A program made the translations under genes and the position numbers. Shown piece after piece: positions 10,187-21,658 of a stretch of DNA of 64,000 nucleotides. The stretch comes from Pollenia angustigena. Its lineage: Eukaryota; Arthropoda; Insecta; Diptera; Polleniidae. Position 1 is the first letter of the stretch; each line of letters begins with the position of its first letter. Where the stretch lies: NCBI GenBank assembly GCA_930367215.1, contig OV884058.1:201146208-201210207 (forward strand), written 5' to 3'. Below the pieces are notes generated by a model. The model did no database searches. It was not told the origin of the DNA and worked only from the letters and a program-made list of their open reading frames with translations.

Positions 10187-13100
10187 CACACTGCTACAAA
10201 AAAACACTTTTTGTCAGAACTTGAAAACCGACCTAGTGGAGGTTGTAGGCCTAGGTGAGGACATACAAAAACCGTGTTCAAAAATTTTGAAACACCCTCA
10301 AAATTTTGAGTAATTTAAAAAAAACGGATTTAGGGTAGGTCGTAGCACTTAAGTTCATCTAACTCACACATTTTTTGTTCTATTTCAAAATTTTAAACAG
10401 TTTTGGAAAGGCAAACAATTAATCTTTTATGAAGTTTATTCACAAAAAAAATATTCTAAGAAATTAGGTGAGTATTTTTCAAAAGTTTCAAATTTTTTTT
10501 AATTTTTTTCCTAATTTTTCAAGTTCAACAAGAGTTATTTTAATTTTTTTCTATGAAAACCTATTTTTGTTTGCACTGTATTTTAAAGATAATTTTATGT
10601 AGAAAAACGAGATATGATTTGTTAAAATCGGTTTATATTTGCAAAAGTTACTAAACTTTTTCTAAAGTAAAAATTTTGCGATAGCTTAACCTAAGTTAAC
10701 ATGTGGAGTTAAAAATGATTACTAGCCCTCTTACGTTTGTTCAACAAACCATCTGTTTCTCGTTTGAGAGACCAGCAATAATTTGCCATCATTCTTATGT
10801 GGCTCTTTCCATCAAAACGCTTTTCCATTTGTAAAATTTCTTGGTGAAATCGTTCTCCCTGCTCGTCACTGAATTGACCAAGGTTTTCGGGAAAAAAATC
10901 TAAGTGTGCATGCAGAAAATGAATTTTTATGGACATTCGACATCCCATTTCAGCATAAGACTCAAGAAATTCGTTTACCACTTCAACGTAGCTAGGACTT
11001 TTTTTGTTTCCCAAAAAGTTTTGACATAAGGAAATAAAACTATTCCATGCTCTGTTTTCTATATCAGTAAGCTTCTTAGAAAAATTTTTATCAAGCATAA
11101 TTTTTCGAATTTGCGGTCCAATAAAAATACCTAAAAATCAAAAATAACATCAAGTTAATATAACTGTATTAAAGAAAAAAGTGTTAAGTACCTTCTTTTA
11201 TTTTGCCTTCATTTATTTGTGGGAAAACAGCTTTTAAATACAAAAAAGCATCGCCTTCTACATCCAGCCGCTTTACAAACTGTTTCATATAGTCCAACTT
11301 AAGGTGCAGTGGCGGTAGAATGATTTTATCTGATTCCACAATGGAATATTCTTAACGTTTTTCTGGCCTATTTTAAAAGATTTCCTTGCAGGCCAGTTTT
11401 TACGCCTGTATTGGTCATCGCTACGGCTGCCCCACTCGCAGAGATAGCAAGGAAACTTAGTATTACCTCCTTGCATTCCAAACAATATTGTCAGAACTTT
11501 TAAATCTGCAATAATTTGCCACTGATATTTTCTATAATTTATTAAATACAGTATTTTTTACATTGTGGCATATGACTCTTTCATTTTTGTAGCGTAAGCT
11601 ATTGGCACTGATGGTAATTCATTTTTATTGTTCAATAACACAGTCCTTAAGGCCTTCAAAATATGTTAGTTGATTGTTATTTAAAAAGGAATTAGTAATA
11701 CCTACTTTTACACGATCCGTCCATAAACAACCTCCAATCATTCGCTTCATGTTGGTGATTAAGGTAAAAAAAAACAACTCTTCTATATTTGAACAATACA
11801 CAAGGTCATCACTACCATCACTGGTTTTAAAAATTTCCTCAAAATACGATTGGGGATTATCTGTTGGAAACGTTACTTTAAAGTCACTCTCTGTAATATT
11901 CCATTGTTTTAGTCGCGACCCTAAAACCTCTGTTTATCTCCACGAAAGTTTTAAATCTCGCACAAGATCGCAAAAATCAGCATTTGTCACAAAATGTGGC
12001 TCAGCCGATTTTGGTAAATATTCCATATCACATTCCTCGTTTTCATTTTTTTTATGTGAAGTTTCATTACATTTAATTGCACTTAATACTGGCTTAGTTA
12101 CAGTTAACACATTAGCATACTTAATGCTATCACGATTTTTATATTGATAACCAGTGATGTTTGTTTGGTAAAAATAACAGTCCTGTGGTTTATGGAATAT
12201 TTGATGATGCCAAATCATTGGGATAGATAATGGTAATGGCTGGCTTATTATAAACTTTTCGGACTTAGTTTTCTTAAGCACACTGGAACAGCTTGTACAA
12301 ATACTTTCGGGTTCATACCATTTGCTAGAACTGTATGAGCAGTTAAAAACTGTATTGAAGGCATTTACCAAGGCTTTATTTTTCTTTAGATCCAAGCGAT
12401 GTTTTTTGTCAGCGAATAAACCGCAAACATAACAAAAATTATTACGCTTATCACACACTGCAGAACAAATTAATCACAATTTAAAATTTCTTAAAGGATT
12501 ACAAAAATGCAAACTTACTTATTTTAATAAAATTAATATTAATATCACTTCACTTGTCACAAATTTTACACTTTTTTTCTCTTATCTAAAAACAATATCC
12601 TCCACCAAAAGGTAGTATATAAACTTTGCCATTGTGTTGGTTTTAAATTCGATTAGTTTATGTATTTATCCAAATATATATAACTAAAAATTGCATATAA
12701 AAACATTTAAAACTTTTTAAATGATTCAAAAAAATAGGACATAATAAACCCTATTCATCTGTATTATCTTTCAGTTCGATTTTTTTAAATAAAGACAGAT
12801 TAACAATAACGCAGGGTATATTTAATTCGGCATTATCCAATATAATAACTTCTCTTATAAAGTAAATACCAACAACGTTACTGTAAAATTACAACAAACA
12901 AAACACTTTGCATTTTTAAGTTGATAAATTTGCTTGTATAGTTAATTGTTTTTTGTTTTTTATTCATATGTTTTGCGCGGGGGGAGAAAATACTAAAAAC
13001 AGGTGTTAATGAAAAGTTGAATAACTTATACAGTTTTCATCCGATTTGAAAAATTAAAACCATTTTTTGTTAAGAACTAAATTTTCTTCATATGTTGGTT

Positions 13101-13477
13101 TTAATTTTTATAAGTTTTCATATTAAAATAAGCAATGAAAAGCTACTAAAATCAAAAAAGTTTATAATTTTCGTTTTTTTTGTAGATATTCTTAACAAAA
13201 ACAATGGTTAAAACATACAAATGTATCAATAAATGTACGTAATTTTAAAGCGTAATCAGTTTTCTTTCCAAACTTGTTAAAAAAATTAAAATCGGACAAA
13301 AACTGACCGAGTTACATGTCGATAAGTTGACGAATATCACTGAAAACGGTTTTTTTTAAATAACTTCTGAATTTGAGGGTGTTTCTGAAATTTTTTGACA
13401 CAATTTTTTATGTACTCAACAAGACCAATAACCCACGCTAGGTGGTTTTCCAAGTTTTTTTACACTGTAGCACCGTG
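10187..13477 (-). mobile_element. DNA transposon with CAC ends and TTA target site
   Basis: The left end reads CACACTGCTACA and the right end, on the other strand, CACGGTGCTACA. Homology continues inward through GAAAACC-ACCTAG and on to a block around acaccctcaaa. Both flanks carry TTA (10184-10186 and 13478-13480). The element is 3291 bp and holds one decayed gene. CAC ends with a 3-bp duplication recall CACTA/EnSpm (CMC) elements; TTA also fits Harbinger-type targets. I lean to a CMC-like element because of the transposase, but this is not certain. Confidence 0.75.
10709..12458 (-). pseudogene. Decayed transposase of the CAC element
   Basis: Three frame pieces (11934-12458, 11285-11485, 10709-11098) align in order with the better-preserved homologue at 30437-32103. 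The N-terminal piece has a CYVCG and C-SC zinc-finger-like region and a DCYFY block. The middle piece carries GGNTKFPCYLCEW. The last carries the ERFHQE motif and ends with a basic tail. Gaps, stops and frame shifts separate them. The enzyme would have cut and joined the ends of its element; this copy cannot. Confidence 0.75.
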
Positions 13478-13955
13478 TTATTAATATATAATTAATATAT
13501 TTTTATTTAATTTTTAATTATGAGAAAAAATTGATATCTTTTGGTTTTTTTACCTAGATGTTTTTTTTAAGTAGTTTAAATTCACTTATTGTAAATACAG
13601 ACGGGTTTTTAGTTTTTTTTTCATGTTCCTAATGGTTTGTAATTGAAATAATAATGCATGCAATTAAGCCTAAAATTGGCGACATATATTGATCGAAATT
13701 CATTAATTTTTTATTCTTGTAATATTTAAAATAATTTAAAAAGTATGACTCAAATAGTTCAAAGTAAATAAGTATAAAATAAAAAATAATTTGAAAACTT
13801 AAAGTGTTCCTGTAACAATTTTCTTTTCTTTTAATTTCATAGATAAATATTTATGTTTAATTCATTAAGTTATTCATAGAGAAAAATTTAATATAAATTG
13901 AAAAATATTATTTAAAAAAATTAAAAATCTATAATTAAATGTATATGTGAAAATT
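13478..13955. other. AT-rich spacer, no gene
   Basis: Nothing recognisable. It should contain the outer left end of the two-gene transposon whose second gene stops at 13956, but I could not find a matching inverted repeat on its far side beyond 24434. Confidence 0.4.
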
Positions 13956-14285
13956 TCATTTCAAGTAGTTTTCTTTCTTATTTTCTCTATATTTCTTAGC
14001 AAAATATCTATTTTTATAAATTTTGAAGCAGTGCTGCAAATCCTTTTTAACCCTTTCGGGCCCGCTCCTGAACCGACTGTCAGAAAAATTTTTTTTAAAG
14101 ATATTCTGGGTTATTAGAGCTAAAATTCTGAAGTTATCTGATTTCGAGATATTGGAAGTTGCTTATAAGCAACTTAGGGCCGTTGAGGGAGTATTTCTTG
14201 GCATTGAAAAATGAAAAAAAAAAAACTTTTTGATTTTCTTTTATTTATTGTTTAAGGAACTTTTATCTTGGGTATTATATATACA

Positions 14286-15923
14286 TTAAGTGTGATATGA
14301 CAAAAAACAATTTTTGCTTGTATTGCAACATAAATGCACACCACATTTTATGCATTTTGATAGGGGTGTGCCCGTCTTGCAGAGGCGGCATCGACCTTTT
14401 CCTCCCCAAACCAACCAATGGCCGCTTTCGTCGTATCGTTTCGAATTTGGTGGATCGTGATTAATTATTCGACGCTTGGAACTTGAACTGGGTGCCGAAG
14501 AGGACGGAGACGACGGTGCGGAGCTTGCTTCCTCTTTTTCCAAAATATTTGCACTAGGTCGTCCTCTTTTCTTTTGTACTGAAGACGGTGGTCCAGCATT
14601 TAGCAACTCATTTGCTATGTCCATTTGGAATTTTATTAACGGCATATGCTTTGCTTTCGGCTCTACCATTTTCAGGTGCTTGCGATACAAAAGCCATGAA
14701 TTGGTTACTGATGTTCCCAATGCCCAGTAAAATATTCGCATGTACCATTTGGCTGATCGATGGTTGATTTTATAAAGTTCCATGAGCATGTCAGATAAAT
14801 CAACCTCTCCCATATGTTTATTGTATTCTGATACAATAGCTGGTCTTGGGATATCTATAAACTTTTTTTTCTTTGAGCTCCAACGACGACATGTTGCAAT
14901 TGGCTCATCTGCAATATATGTGGAAACTAACTGCACCGCTTTGTTGTCCAACCAACGAACCGTAGAGATTCCATGATTGATCTCGCATTTCATGTCGTAG
15001 GATCCTCTGCCTAGCTTTTTTAAATCAGATTCAGACTGCAATTCGCAATTGCCCATTCGGTTTTTTCTGACAGTCCCGATGCAAAATATGCCCATTTCTT
15101 TTAGGGATATTAGAAGGCTGACTGAGGTGAACCAGTTGTCGAAATACAGCTTGTAATTCTGGAATTTCGGGAGCGATGATGCCAAATACAAAACTATGTC
15201 AGACGATATTCCAAGGCCATATGAAGGACAAGTTCCATCACCAACATAGAGGGCAAAGTCGTATATAACTCCCGATGAACTTGCTCGTGTGAACATTTTC
15301 ATTCCCCATTTATGGGGCTTAGCGGGATTATATTGTTTGAATGTTGATCTTCCTAAAAAATTCAGGTACAATGATTGCAATAGTATACCTTATTGATATT
15401 GAGAAATTTGTAACTTACCTTTATATGATATTACTTGCTCGTCAATACTTTGGTGTTCTTCTTGTGGTATACTATTGAACTTGTCTTTGAGCATCGATAA
15501 AACTGGACGTATTTTGTGAAGCTTGTCATAGTTGGCATCGTCTTTTTTTTTGTTGTTTCGATTTGTCAGCGAAATGAATGAATTTTTTAATTTTTTCAAA
15601 TCTATTCCGTGGCAGCGCATCGGTTATTGCAGTAAACTTTAGCTCTTGGGACCATGCCAATTTGAAATTCGGAATATTAATCACCCCCAAATATAATAAA
15701 ACCCCTACATATCGTCGAATTTCCCAATTGGTGCATTTGAGTTCATATCCGGAATCCTGAAGTGCATATAAATTAGACTCTTTTACAATTAACTCAATCA
15801 GCTCATTGTCAAAAAACCCATTGAAATAATCTATTGGACTTTTCACCACTTGAATATTTTCTAACGGCTTTTCCCATGTTACGTCCTTTGCATCAAATGG
15901 TTTTTTTCTCCATCGCAACGTCG
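14286..15923 (-). pseudogene. piggyBac transposase, left copy (5'-truncated)
   Basis: On the minus strand the frame enters at 15923, directly at the Transib end, with RWRKKPFDAKD, and runs to a stop at 14286. One frame break lies in an A-run near 15545 (nine A, one too many). A canonical 66-bp intron (15418-15353, GTAAGT to TTTTAG) joins EQVISYKG to RSTFKQYNP. Catalytic D residues of the piggyBac type are visible in DEQVISYKG, FDNWFTS and GEVDLSDM. A serine-rich linker and a cysteine-rich zinc-finger tail (CRLC, CIKCGVHLC) follow. Apart from the lost start and the A-run shift, the gene is well preserved. Confidence 0.9.
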
Positions 15924-16480
15924 CACATAGGGGTTTTTTGCCAATCTAGCCGGACATTAAGCAAAAAATTTTTTTTAAGAAATGGAAAAATGTAAGTACG
16001 CAGCTCGACAGACAACAAAGTTCTGCATCGTATAGTGAATTTTCAAGTCTTTTGCTTGAGATTTGTGGTTTTGGGACACTGTTAAAACCAGGAAAGTTGA
16101 TTAAATTGCATGCGTGTTCATTGACTTTTTACGGTTTTGGGAGGTTTACAATATATTTTTTTGTAGATAAACGAATAAAGATTTTACATTGAATTTTGTT
16201 TTCTGTGAAAGACTATATAAACAGCTAATTATGAAAATTTTTAGAAAAAATTTATTTGAATTTTTTATGATAAAAAAATTAGTACGAAATTAAAAAAAAC
16301 GATTTTTTTGTTCACTTTTTTGTAAAAAAAAAAAATTTAAAAGGTTTTTGAAGGTGAGTTCCGCTGAGTTCTTAAAAATTTTATACATCACGATAAAATT
16401 TGAAATCTCTACTTTTAAATTCAAAAAAAAAACGTTGCGCGTTGTTGCGCCATTTTTTTTTATGATTTTTTGAAAATTTC

Positions 16481-16921
16481 ACCTTTTTTCTGTTTTTGCT
16501 CATCTTGCATAGGTACATATGATAGAAACCCTTTCGTCAGTCATAAAATGTTTTGGTTGTACGTAGATGGTTTTTATTTAAATTATTACATATAAGCCTA
16601 ATATTACCTGTGTAAAAAAAGGGATGTGCGAAACAGTAAGTAACGGGTTTTAACCACATGTGCGGCCGCTAAAGGACGTTATTTAATAGAGCAAACAAAT
16701 TTTTTTACCTTTTTTCTGTTTTTGCTCATCTTGCATAGGTACATATGATAGAAACCCTTTCGTCAGTCATAAAATGTTTTGGTTGTACGTAGATGGTTTT
16801 TATTTAAATTATTACATATAAGCCTAATATTACCTGTGTAAAAAAAGGGATGTGCGAAACAGTAAGTAACGGGTTTTAACCACCTGTGCGGCCGCTAAAG
16901 GACGTTATTTAATAGAGCAAA
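16481..16921 (+). repeat. Tandem duplication, 226-bp period
   Basis: The segment from acctTTTTTCTGTTTTTGCT through gcggccgctaaaggacg to aatagagcaaa occurs twice, 16481-16695 and 16707-16921. I noticed one difference, cacatgtg versus cacctgtg. It lies between the left end and the transposase gene of the 15924-19811 element, so it may hold promoter or binding sites. Near identity means the duplication is young. Confidence 0.9.
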
Positions 16922-17082
16922 ATAAATGTACCTGTTTTGCATAACTTTTAAAATCATTAACAACAAAAATAATATATAATAAAAAATCAAATCTGGGCTC
17001 TAGGTACTTAGTTTTTTTAAATATATATTGTGGTTTTTGCATAAAATTGTTATCAGAACCATTTTGAAGCTTCGAGAGTAAA

Positions 17083-19119
17083 ATGGAAAAAGTGTATACG
17101 AATTTAGAGTTATTCCAAATTATACAAGAATGTAGTTCTAAACTCGTTGAAGAGAAATTACAATTTTTAGTTAGAAAATTGTGCGAAATTTCAAAATGTC
17201 AGGGAGATAGTGACATATCAGTAGTAAATCAATGCTTAAAGAAATTCAAATATTTTTTTAAAATATTTTGGCATTCAGCACAAAGAAAAAAGGATCGATT
17301 TGTAAGCATGCATGCCAAATGGCTGGAAGGAACAGTGACAATACCTTTTTTTGGGAGTTCGTCTTCAAAACGACTACAAAAGCCGTTTGTTGAATTGACC
17401 GAAAGAAGTAAGAGAAGAAAAACTGAAATCTTGCGAACTCAAACCGATGCTGATTTATTGATGCACGCTACCCAAACACAACTACAAACGTCTGGAAAAA
17501 AAGATGCCTCAGGTCTGCTTAAAGAAATTGTGTCTTCTCCGGCAAGAGCTACAAAAATAAAAAAAGCATACAAAGCTGCACAAGAGGATAAAGTAAAACA
17601 GCTAACCCCTCTAAAGGCTCTTTCTATATTTGTAGAAGCTGATCTTTCTCGAAAACAATATGAAATAATCCGAAGTGCCGCTAAGAAGGTTTATCCTAGC
17701 TACAAAATTCTGCAGAGAGAGAAAAGTGAATGCTATCCTCCAAAAGAATCATTTGAAGTAACGGAAACATGTGCTCAAATAAATCTTCAGGATTTGCTTA
17801 ATCATACTGCAAGTAGATTACTTACATATTTAAAATATGTTTTATGTGATTCACAAATAGAAGAATGCAACTCCCTCGAACTAATAAGCAAATGGGGCTG
17901 CGATGGATCACACCAGGCACAATTTAAGCAAAAGATGAAAAATGATGCTTCTGATTCTCATATTTTTCAGAGTAGTTTCGTACCGCTTCGACTAATATAT
18001 GGTGCAAAAAAGGAGAAAATATTATGGCAAAATCCAACTCCTTCATCACCGCGATATTGTAGACCTATTCGCATCAGATTTGTTAAAGAAACTGTAGATG
18101 TAATCCAAGAAGAAATTAATTATGTACAAGATGCCATTACTACATTACAAAACACTAATTTTTTAATGGAAGGAAAGTTATATTCCATAAAACATACAAT
18201 GGTATTTACAATGATAGATGCAAAAGTATGTAATGCCGCAACACAAACTACGTCCACAATGAAGTGCTATATTTGTGGGGCTACTTCAAAAGAATTTAAC
18301 AATTTGAAAATCAAAAGGGATATAGACGTAGATGCACTTTCTTTCGGATTATCTACTTTGCACGCCAGAATTCGTCTATTTGAGAGCATATTACACCTAT
18401 CGTATAAACTCACAGTAAAAAAGTGGCAATTAAGATCGGATGAGGACAAAACTATTGTTAATGAGAGGAAAAAAACTATCCAAGAAAAATTTAGAAGTGA
18501 ATTAGGGCTAATAGTGGATGTACCGAAGACTGGATTTGGAAACAGCAACGATGGTAACACCAGCAGACGATTTTTTTCCAATCCTGAATTAGCTGCAGAA
18601 ATAACTGGAATTGCATTGGATTTCATCTACCGGATCAAAGTTATTATTGAAGTAATTACAAGTAGTCACAAAATCCATTTGCACGAGTTTGCCAATTATT
18701 GCTTAGACACTGCAAAACTTTACGTTACTCTATATCCCTGGCATCCTATGACACCTACAATGCACAAGATTTTAGTACATGGCGCAACTGTAATGAGTGA
18801 GGCATTGTTGCCTATCGGGCTATTATCAGAAGAAGCGTCTGAGGCACGAAATAAACATTTTCGGCTTTACAGGCAGAATTTTGCTAGAAAGTTTTCGAGG
18901 GTTCAGTGTAACAAAGATGTTATAAATAGACTTTTGCTCAGTTCTGACCCACTGATTACTAGTATAAGACCAACTCCAAAAAAAAAGTCACTACCCTTTA
19001 CGAAAGAAGCAATTTCTTTTATGCTTCCACCTGTACTTGGCTCTGAAGAGAATTCAGATTCAGAAGAGGATTTTGAAGAAGCAGACGAAGAAGAACCATG
19101 GCACTCATCATCATCTTAG
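17083..19119 (+). CDS. RAG1-core/Transib-like transposase (678 aa), intact
   Basis: A single uninterrupted frame. The catalytic blocks of the Transib/RAG1 family appear in order: D in WGCDGSHQ (D274), a CRPIR block and glutamates, D in MIDAKVCNA (D379), a CYIC zinc-binding pair (395-398), GNTSRRFF (about 492-499), the HKILVHG helix, and E in LLSEEASEARNK (E583, E584 or E587). It ends with a KFSR and SSDPLI block and a very acidic tail. The N-terminal 250 residues are basic and lack the RAG1 RING region, as in Transib. The broken homologue at 26144-29638 shares these blocks. The enzyme would cut at CAC ends and join them to 5-bp staggered targets. Confidence 0.88.
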   Translation: MEKVYTNLELFQIIQECSSKLVEEKLQFLVRKLCEISKCQGDSDISVVNQCLKKFKYFFKIFWHSAQRKKDRFVSMHAKWLEGTVTIPFFGSSSSKRLQKPFVELTERSKRRKTEILRTQTDADLLMHATQTQLQTSGKKDASGLLKEIVSSPARATKIKKAYKAAQEDKVKQLTPLKALSIFVEADLSRKQYEIIRSAAKKVYPSYKILQREKSECYPPKESFEVTETCAQINLQDLLNHTASRLLTYLKYVLCDSQIEECNSLELISKWGCDGSHQAQFKQKMKNDASDSHIFQSSFVPLRLIYGAKKEKILWQNPTPSSPRYCRPIRIRFVKETVDVIQEEINYVQDAITTLQNTNFLMEGKLYSIKHTMVFTMIDAKVCNAATQTTSTMKCYICGATSKEFNNLKIKRDIDVDALSFGLSTLHARIRLFESILHLSYKLTVKKWQLRSDEDKTIVNERKKTIQEKFRSELGLIVDVPKTGFGNSNDGNTSRRFFSNPELAAEITGIALDFIYRIKVIIEVITSSHKIHLHEFANYCLDTAKLYVTLYPWHPMTPTMHKILVHGATVMSEALLPIGLLSEEASEARNKHFRLYRQNFARKFSRVQCNKDVINRLLLSSDPLITSIRPTPKKKSLPFTKEAISFMLPPVLGSEENSDSEEDFEEADEEEPWHSSSS

Positions 19120-19811
19120 TGCAAAAGAGAAGTTATTTTAAATAAATTAGTTGTTATTATTTTAAATAAAATTTGCTGTTACTATTATAAATAAGTTATT
19201 ATTACGAATATATTAATTATTTTCAGATAAATTAAATACTATAAAATATATAAAAGTCACATAAAATCTTAAAAATTAATATGTTTTGGAAATTAGCAAA
19301 AAAAAAAAAAATTTTACAGGGTCGTTCCGGGGGGGGGGGGGGGGTGTTTGGAGGGATATCTCCCCCAACCCATTAAAGTTCAAAAATTTAATTTTTATAG
19401 TATTAAGGCGTTAGTAATCTATTTCTTTTAATATTTACATTTTTTTTAAATATTATTTTATGTAACCGCCCTCAAAAGGGGGCGGGGGGCGAAAAGTGTA
19501 ATTTTACGATCTCATGGGTCTTATTTTAGGTTTTTTAACTTTCGCCGACGTTAAAAGTTGCATTTGCCAAACAAAAGTATGGGAAAAGTTTAAAAAAAAT
19601 TGCATTTTTCAGAGGTTGGATTAGTTCTTCTAGGGGGAACATTTTCCTCCTTGGTCCGATTTTATTTATTTTTTAGGTTTACCTGCCTATGACAATATCA
19701 CATATTTCTGCCAAGTTTCATCGATCTAGGGGCACTCAATAACTTTTAAGAAGCAATATAAGCTAAAACAAAAAGTAATGTCCGGCTAGATTGGCAAAAA
19801 ACCCCTATGTG
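19120..19811. other. 3' noncoding part of the Transib-like element, with G-run
   Basis: No gene. It contains a run of about 15 G near 19330, a second G-rich spot near 19480 (gggggcgggggg), and the right inverted end at 19776-19811. The G-runs are unusual in this AT-rich window. Confidence 0.6.
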
Positions 19812-21111
19812 CGACGACATGTTGCAATTGGCTCATCTGCAATATATGTGGAAACTAACTGCACCGCTTTGTTGTCCAACCAACGAACCGTAGAGATTCC
19901 ATGATTGATCTCGCATTTCATGTCGTAGGATCCTCTGCCTAGCTTTTTTAAATCAGATTCAGACTGCAATTCGCAATTGCCCATTCGGTTTTTTCTGACA
20001 GTCCCGATGCAAAATATTCCCATTTCTTTTAGGGATATTAGAAGGCTGACTGAGGTGAACCAGTTGTCGAAATACAGCTTGTAATTCTGGAATTTCGGGA
20101 GCGATGGCCAAATACAAAACTATGTCAGACGATATTCCAAGGCCATATGAAGGACAAGTTCCATCACCAACATAGAGGGCAAAGTCGTATATAACTCCCG
20201 ATGAACTTGCTCGTGTGAACATTTTCATTCCCCATTTATGGGGCTTAGCGGGATTATATTGTTTGAATGTTGGTCTTCCTAAAAAATTCAGGTACAATGA
20301 TTGCAATAGTATACCTTATTGATATTGAGAAATTTGTAACTTACCTTTATATGCTATTACTTGCTCGTCAATACTTTGGTGTTCTTCTTGTGGTATACTA
20401 TTGAACTTGTCTTTGAGCATCGATAAAACTGGACGTATTTTGTGAAGTTTGTCATAGTTGGCATCGTCTTTTTTTTTTGTTGTTTCGATTTGTCAGCGAA
20501 ATGAATGAATTTTTTAATTTTTTCAAATCTATTCCGTGGCAGCGCATCGGTTATTGCAGTAAACTTTAGCTCTTGGGACCATGCCAATTTGAAAATCGGA
20601 ATATTAATCACCCCCAAATATAATAAAACCCCTACATATCGGTGCATTTGAGTTCATATCCGGAATCCTGAAGTGCATATAAATTAGACTCTTTTACAAT
20701 TAACTCAATCAGCTCATTGTCAAAAAACCCATTGAAATAATCTATTGGACTTTTCACCACTTGAATATTTTCTAACGGCTTTTCCCATGTTGCGTCCTTT
20801 GCATCAAATGGTTTTTTTCTCCATCGCAACGTCGACAAGTCTATTTTTTCCACGACAAAAGGCTGAGGAATCACTGAAGACTCTTCTATAGTATGTTCTT
20901 CAGACGCGATATTTTTCAATAAATCTATCTCGATTTCCTCACCTTTCTCCAAAATTTCCTTCAACCCGTTGTCCAAAAACTCTGCTTCATCATCTTCGCA
21001 CTCCTCTTCAGAAGATTCGTCCCAATCGAAATCCGAAACAGCTTCAATGTCCGCTTCACAAAGTCCCTTGCGTGATTTACTCATGATGTGAAGATAAAAT
21101 TTTTGCACCAC
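19812..21111 (-). pseudogene. piggyBac transposase, right copy (3'-truncated)
   Basis: This copy keeps the natural start. At 21111 the frame opens, and an acidic N-terminus (DWDESSEEECEDDEAEF) follows. It proceeds through the same LRWRKKPFDAKD region as the left copy and is cut at 19812, just after ATCRR, by the right end of the Transib-like element. Relative to the left copy it lacks about 15 bp near 20640, lacks 2 bp near 20105 and has one more A in the homopolymer near 20470, all of which disturb the frame. The segment 19812-20834 duplicates 14884-15923 with only scattered changes. Confidence 0.88.
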
Positions 21112-21570
21112 CGTTGCCCAAAGTTGCTTATAAGCAACTTCAATAAAAAAAAATTATAATACTTATAATATGCAACTTTTTTTTATTTATTTTGTTTTTA
21201 GCTTTTTATTTCACTTTTAGTTGTTATAACTACGTTTTTGATTTTTGAAATTTTATTTTCTTAGTATTTTTATTTTTCTTTAACTTTTTAGACTAAACTT
21301 TCGACAATTGCGTTTCTCTCGACTGCACACTAAATAATACATCACAACTATGTTGATCGCGACACTGCCAATATTTTTTTGTTGTGTTTTAATTCTAAGA
21401 ACCTTATTCAAAGCACTCTATGTGTTTTTTGATGAATATGTTTCAAATGTGTTAAATATAACGGTTCTTAAAATCAAAGTTGCTTATAAGCAACTTTGGG
21501 GCGAAAGGGATAAATTTATCCAGAGTAAGACCCTCTTCCCGAACAGCTTCTATAAAAAAGTCAATATAAA

Positions 21571-21658
21571 TACATGTCGCTCACTTGCTACAATAGGGTT
21601 ATAACACGGTAACAAAAGTTTTCGAGTTATGACCTTATTGTAGCAAGTGAGCGATGTA
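21571..21658. repeat. 88-bp hairpin in an intron
   Basis: The two halves TACATGTCGCTCACTTGCTA... and its inverted partner pair over about 33 bp with a short loop around acggtaacaaaag. It lies in intron 3 of the DUF4806-like gene (between 21682 and 21549). It is probably a minimal foldback element; no target duplication is clear. Confidence 0.8.

Larger units (their letters stand above)
15924..19811 (+). mobile_element. Intact RAG1/Transib-like DNA transposon, 36-bp ends
   Basis: The inverted ends are identical over 36 bp, beginning CACATAGGGGTTTTTTGCCA, so the insertion is recent. The flanks are CGTCG on the left (15919-15923) and CGACG on the right (19812-19816). Each is a 5-bp GC-rich CGNCG site, as expected for Transib elements, but they are not copies of each other. 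They come from two different points 1.03 kb apart in the piggyBac gene. The 3888-bp element carries an intact 678-aa gene on the plus strand. Transib ends are known to start CAC, often CACWATG; here CACATAG. Confidence 0.88.
14051..21509 (-). mobile_element. piggyBac-type element, interrupted and partly duplicated
   Basis: The outer ends are CCCTTTCG repeats facing each other (14051 onward and up to 21509). The left flank is TTAA (14047-14050); the right flank is ATAA, best read as a mutated TTAA because using one TTAA restores the exon it interrupts. The element contains the transposase 3' part on the left and 5' part on the right, separated by the Transib-like element 15924-19811. About 1.03 kb of the transposase gene is present on both sides. 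A 20-bp palindrome AAGTTGCTTATAAGCAACTT occurs at 14156, 21121 and 21477, near the ends. Confidence 0.85.

Noticed and set aside
19320..19345. Run of about 15 G as a possible quadruplex regulator.
   Set aside because: A homopolymer of this kind may be an assembly or slippage product; nothing else supports a function.
15919..19816. CGTCG and CGACG read as an ordinary 5-bp target duplication.
   Set aside because: They are not identical in direct orientation and each matches a different site of the piggyBac gene, so the simple model fails.
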